This document shows positions 60,500 through 64,000 of a DNA stretch of 64,000 nucleotides, in pieces. The translations under genes and the position numbers were made by a program. The DNA is from Podocnemis expansa (taxonomy: Eukaryota; Chordata; Testudines; Podocnemididae): assembly GCA_007922195.1 (NCBI GenBank), contig ML682007.1, positions 11,790,562 through 11,854,561 of the forward strand, given 5' to 3'. The notes below the pieces were generated by a model. That model searched no databases and was not told the origin of the DNA. It saw nothing but the letters and a program-made list of their open reading frames with translations. Position 1 is the stretch's first letter, and every line of letters starts with the position of its first letter.

Positions 60500-60935
60500 T
60501 AGCAGTGAGTTCCACAGCTTAATTTTCCACCTGCATGATGCATAATTATTTCTCTTGGTCAATTTTAAATATGTTGCCTTTCAGTTTTGTTGCCCTTACT
60601 TTCTCTGTGTTTTGGGAAGGAGAATTGCAAATACCATATGAGTGTTCAACTGAGCCTATCTATCCCATTCATTTATTTCATATGCCGCTTTCATATATCC
60701 TTTTGTTCATCTTGGCTGCAAACTAAATAGTCCTAATATTTTAAGTTTCTGGTGTGTATGAAAATATTTCTAAACCTCTAATCATTTTTCTCCTTCTTTG
60801 AACCTTTGTTATTTCTGCTACATGTATCTTTTCTGAGATAGGGTAGGGTCAAGCTTGACCAAAACCAAACAGTGGTCCAGAATGTAATATGCTATTGTCA
60901 TATTATAATAGCGGTGGTAGTATTCTTTATGGGTC
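60500..60935 (-). mobile_element. L3/CR1-like LINE piece, antisense
   Basis: Read in reverse, CTATCTCAGAAAAGATACAT and CAAAGAAGGAGAAAAATGAT correspond to CTATCTCAAAAAAGATATAT and CAAAGAAGTGCAACTAAAATG in the sense copy near 23316-23372. The plus-strand GTGAGTTCCACAGCTTAATT lies further toward the element's 3' side. Old and non-coding. Confidence 0.65.
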
Positions 60936-62342
60936 AGATTATTAATTTCATATTCACCTTCAGTGTAGTACCTTACTTTACAGCTGGCCTTACTGAAATC
61001 AGTAGGACTATTTAAAAATAAAAAAAAAAAACATGGTATTACTCAAGGTGAGCACTTGGTTCACAATCCGAACCTATGTCTGTCTTAATAAAAAATAAAA
61101 TCATGCTAGATTTTAGATTTGTGCTGCCCACTGAGCAAACTTGATATTGTCAAAGAGAGGAGTGTCAAATTCATTGCAGTTTCCCCAGATTAGCAGTGGC
61201 TAGGAGTACTGAAGATTTAGAACATTCACTCTCCAAGAGGAGACCATCACTTTGCAATTTTCCTTCAAGCATCTTTCTCTGGTTGACTGTGAGAGCAGCA
61301 TTAATAATTTCCAGAGGAAGTTCCACCCTTTTTTATGTACGAGTGCCTTGATTATCACAATACAGAATCTCTGGAGATGAAGTAGAAGGAAGAATCAAAA
61401 AGCAAGGTAATTTGGAGCTATTCCCAGGATTTAAAAAGGGCATGACTGACCATCAAGATTGATTTAATTGTCATTCAGAATCTATGAGACAGGAAATGTA
61501 TTATGCCCCTTGACTCTCAAGTCAAACATGAGTGAATATATTTTCGGAGAGCAACACGTCTTTTGTTCCAGTTGGGTGTGTCATATTGTTTACTGAAACT
61601 AGAAAAACAATATATGAGGTAAGTCACAGAAGAGGAATTTAACTCAGTATTCATTAGATATTTAGAAAAGAGGATGATAATATTGGCAGGCATTTTCCCA
61701 GAAAATCTAAATCCGTATATTGCCCTTAGTACAATGTCATTTGGTGTTTTGCTCATGAAGTTTGAGTAGTGTGTTAAGTAGACCTTAGTGTCCAATAACG
61801 AGCACAACTCTAAAAACTGCAAGCCTCAGGGGTTAATTTTACAGGCTAGAGAGTTTATTTTGGCAAAGTAATTGCACTAAATATGAATGCCATATCCTAT
61901 AGATTTATAGAAATGCAGTATATATCATTTTTGATTCAGGTTGTTAATCTAAAGAGATTAAGACGACAGTTTTGCAAGTTGAGTGGGGATTCAGATGTAT
62001 CCCTGGTGTTGCCATTTGGAAGTATAGGTGTCTAGTCCATCATATTTAAAATTCATTTTTAGTTTGGTTAGTTTTTGCTTTCCTGTTCCATCAAATCAAT
62101 TATATTATTTAAGAGCTTTAATCACTGTAATTTTGTTAGGCACATATAGATGTAGGTAAGCATGGTATCCAACCTAAAGAAAGAAAACTATGTATTCCAT
62201 TATTTCTACAAAATGTTAAGATACTTTAACTACCCTTTTGAAACATTGATTTTAATTTAGTTTAATAACACTTTTTAAAAAATCATGTGTCCAAATTGGT
62301 TGCAGATGTGATTCAGTTCCTGTTGTGTCTTCCAAGGTATTT
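60936..62342. other. Unassigned AT-rich sequence
   Basis: No supported gene or element. An A12 run lies near 61020. Confidence 0.55.
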
Positions 62343-62350
62343 TTAACAGC

Positions 62351-62577
62351 CAGGGCTGGCTTAAGGGGTAAACCAGTGTGGCACTGGCTCGAGGAGCCAA
62401 AGGTTATGGGTGCCAGCACCAAAAAGGACAGCATGGCTGGTCCAGGCCAGGCCCTTTGCTGTGGGGTCATGTGACTTTGCCATGTGACTGCTGGCAAAGC
62501 ATTGCCCCTCCTTCCCTTGCAGGGGGTGCAAAAGCAAAAGTTGGCTCTGGGCACCACAACCACTTGAGTGAGCCCTG
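62351..62577. mobile_element. GC-rich hAT MITE with perfect 8-bp duplication
   Basis: Left end CAGGGCTGGCTTAAGGGG and right end CCACTTGAGTGAGCCCTG. TTAACAGC is found at both 62343-62350 and 62578-62585. It is a shorter internal-deletion relative of the element at 39099-39526. Confidence 0.93.
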
Positions 62578-62585
62578 TTAACAGC

Positions 62586-64000
62586 TGATGGAAATATTAA
62601 TGCACTAAATAGCCAGAGAAGATACTTTATGATTCAAATCAAAGTAGTAAAAATTCATCATCTGAGACAAGCCAAGACAGTGATTTTTAGCATTAATTTA
62701 TTGGGGGAAAAGCTTCAATTATATTTTTAATAAAAAGAAATTGCTTTCTGCTCCACAATAATATAATAAATGTCCAGTGTGAATAGTTTTGCTGAGAAGA
62801 TACATTGCTTGACTCTGTGTGTTGCAATAAATCACTCTGTGATAGGATTTAAAGCTACAGAGGTGGCAATATACCTCCTTTCTATAGAAGTTTTTCTACA
62901 CGGTGACGTATAAAGTTGACCTGAAAAAGGAAACAGATGCCTGGGCATAGTCAGCTGGAGGGCTTCATAGAATGTAGACTAAAATGAAAAGGAATATACT
63001 GAAAAATAATTGCAGTACAGATATGGAAGATCTTTTTCTAGCTCTCTTGGCTCCCTCCTTATGAGCCTTTCTGTCACAGGGAAAATGTGTATTGCACTTA
63101 TACTCTGAACTCTTACAATACTAATAGAAGCTGATACATTACAATTTTGTGGCTATCACCATACTTGGGATTTTTTATTTTGTTAATTTTTTACACTCAC
63201 TGATTTTCTTGCAGGGGTAAATGCACAATGATGTGAGGAGTCTGCTTTGCAGTTACAGCTTTTCTGATGCACAGTCAAATTTGAGTTGTTGGTTCAGGCC
63301 AGACAATAGCCAGGTGGTATAATTTAGGGCAGCTTGTGACTGTTATAATTTATGTCAGGGGCCATGCCAAGATGCAACTGAGAATTTCCCCTGTAGTAAT
63401 GCCCACTTGCTGATACACAGCATCATTGCATATGTACAGGCACCGATACATGTACGCTACTGAAATGACCAGGAGTGAGCAATGGGCTACTGGTGTATCC
63501 AGAAAAGTTTAACCTCATAAATTCATCGGTGTTGCAAAATGTGAACTGATGGTTCACAGAAGCAATACAGGAATTCTGTCATTAAGGGGAGTCCCCTGAC
63601 ATGAACCACACTGTGTGTGAGCTGAGCATCTTTGAAACAGTCTTGGTCATTAAAGATTCAAAAGGGGACAGTAATCTTTCATCAGTACAAGTAGTTAGTA
63701 TATTTTCCAGCTTCACATTTAGTGCATCTGTTTACTTCATATTGTACTCACATTTTTGGCAGCAAGGTGGTTGGTTGCATGATATTCTCACTGCAATCAC
63801 ATCTGGAAAAAAAATAACTTTTATACAGTGTCCTCATCAGCACAGTGTGGGGAAAGGAGAGAATTTTGCATGCAAGACAAAGGGGTTGTTACAGTTCCCC
63901 AAGGGAAGAAAAGCATCATTCAATCTATTTGTTAATTGTGGCAAAATTTATAAAAGAGTCACTACAGAAGATGGCATCTTCTCTATTAAAATACATGCAC
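62586..64000. other. Unassigned AT-rich sequence to the window end
   Basis: No supported exon, RNA gene or element. Confidence 0.55.

Noticed and set aside
1..64000. CRISPR arrays, operons, bacterial promoters or terminators
   Set aside because: The window is vertebrate-type DNA with SINE, LINE and MITE content. No regularly spaced repeats or compact coding were seen.

Overview
This window looks like non-coding nuclear DNA from a non-avian sauropsid, most likely a crocodilian or a turtle. The evidence is the repeat mix: CR1-type LINEs, an L3/CR1-like LINE, Penelope-like elements (PLEs), PIF/Harbinger and hAT miniature elements, and a tRNA-headed SINE with a CR1-like tail, set in AT-rich unique sequence. 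I cannot separate crocodilian from turtle by eye. No host protein-coding exon could be supported. Almost all open frames are short chance frames or relics of mobile elements. The window is therefore probably intergenic or within a very long intron.

Region by region: 1-1.8 kb holds a (TG)n microsatellite, a decayed reverse-strand retrocopy (poly-A tract and AATAAA) and a GC-rich repeat-like block with three ~20-bp tandem units. 2.7-4.2 kb holds relics of two PLE subfamilies. 8.5-9.2 kb holds PLE tails and a 400-N assembly gap that opens inside one of them. 9.6-10.5 kb is a Harbinger-like element with a decayed Myb/SANT-like frame. 13-20 kb has a SINE, three palindromic PLE copies and a Harbinger MITE. 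22-24 kb has a second SINE and a LINE split by a GC-rich hAT element. 31-36 kb has antisense LINE pieces and PLE tails. 38.1-39.5 kb has a PLE GIY-YIG endonuclease relic followed by a GC-rich hAT MITE. 43-51 kb has a CR1 nested in a PLE tail, a Harbinger MITE with a 39-bp perfect palindrome, and three hAT MITEs with near-perfect 8-bp target duplications. 54-55.3 kb is a GC-rich LTR-like block. 58.8 kb has a tiny PLE inverted dimer with a perfect 12-bp duplication. 60.5 and 62.4 kb have another LINE piece and a hAT MITE with a perfect 8-bp duplication.

The most interesting system is the Penelope-like family. Short palindromic repeats scattered through the window share a tail that, at 2755-3110, lies directly downstream of a PLE endonuclease C-terminus. 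The tail carries a hammerhead-ribozyme-like core (CTGATGA, a 5-bp stem II, GAAA; best copy 44120-44150). Several copies are inverted dimers bounded by 10-13-bp target duplications, so each dimer seems to have inserted as one unit. A second PLE subfamily (3628-4227) shows the same inverted arrangement and a similar but weaker core with a different sequence.

Subfamily names and some boundaries rest on remembered consensus features, not on a database search.
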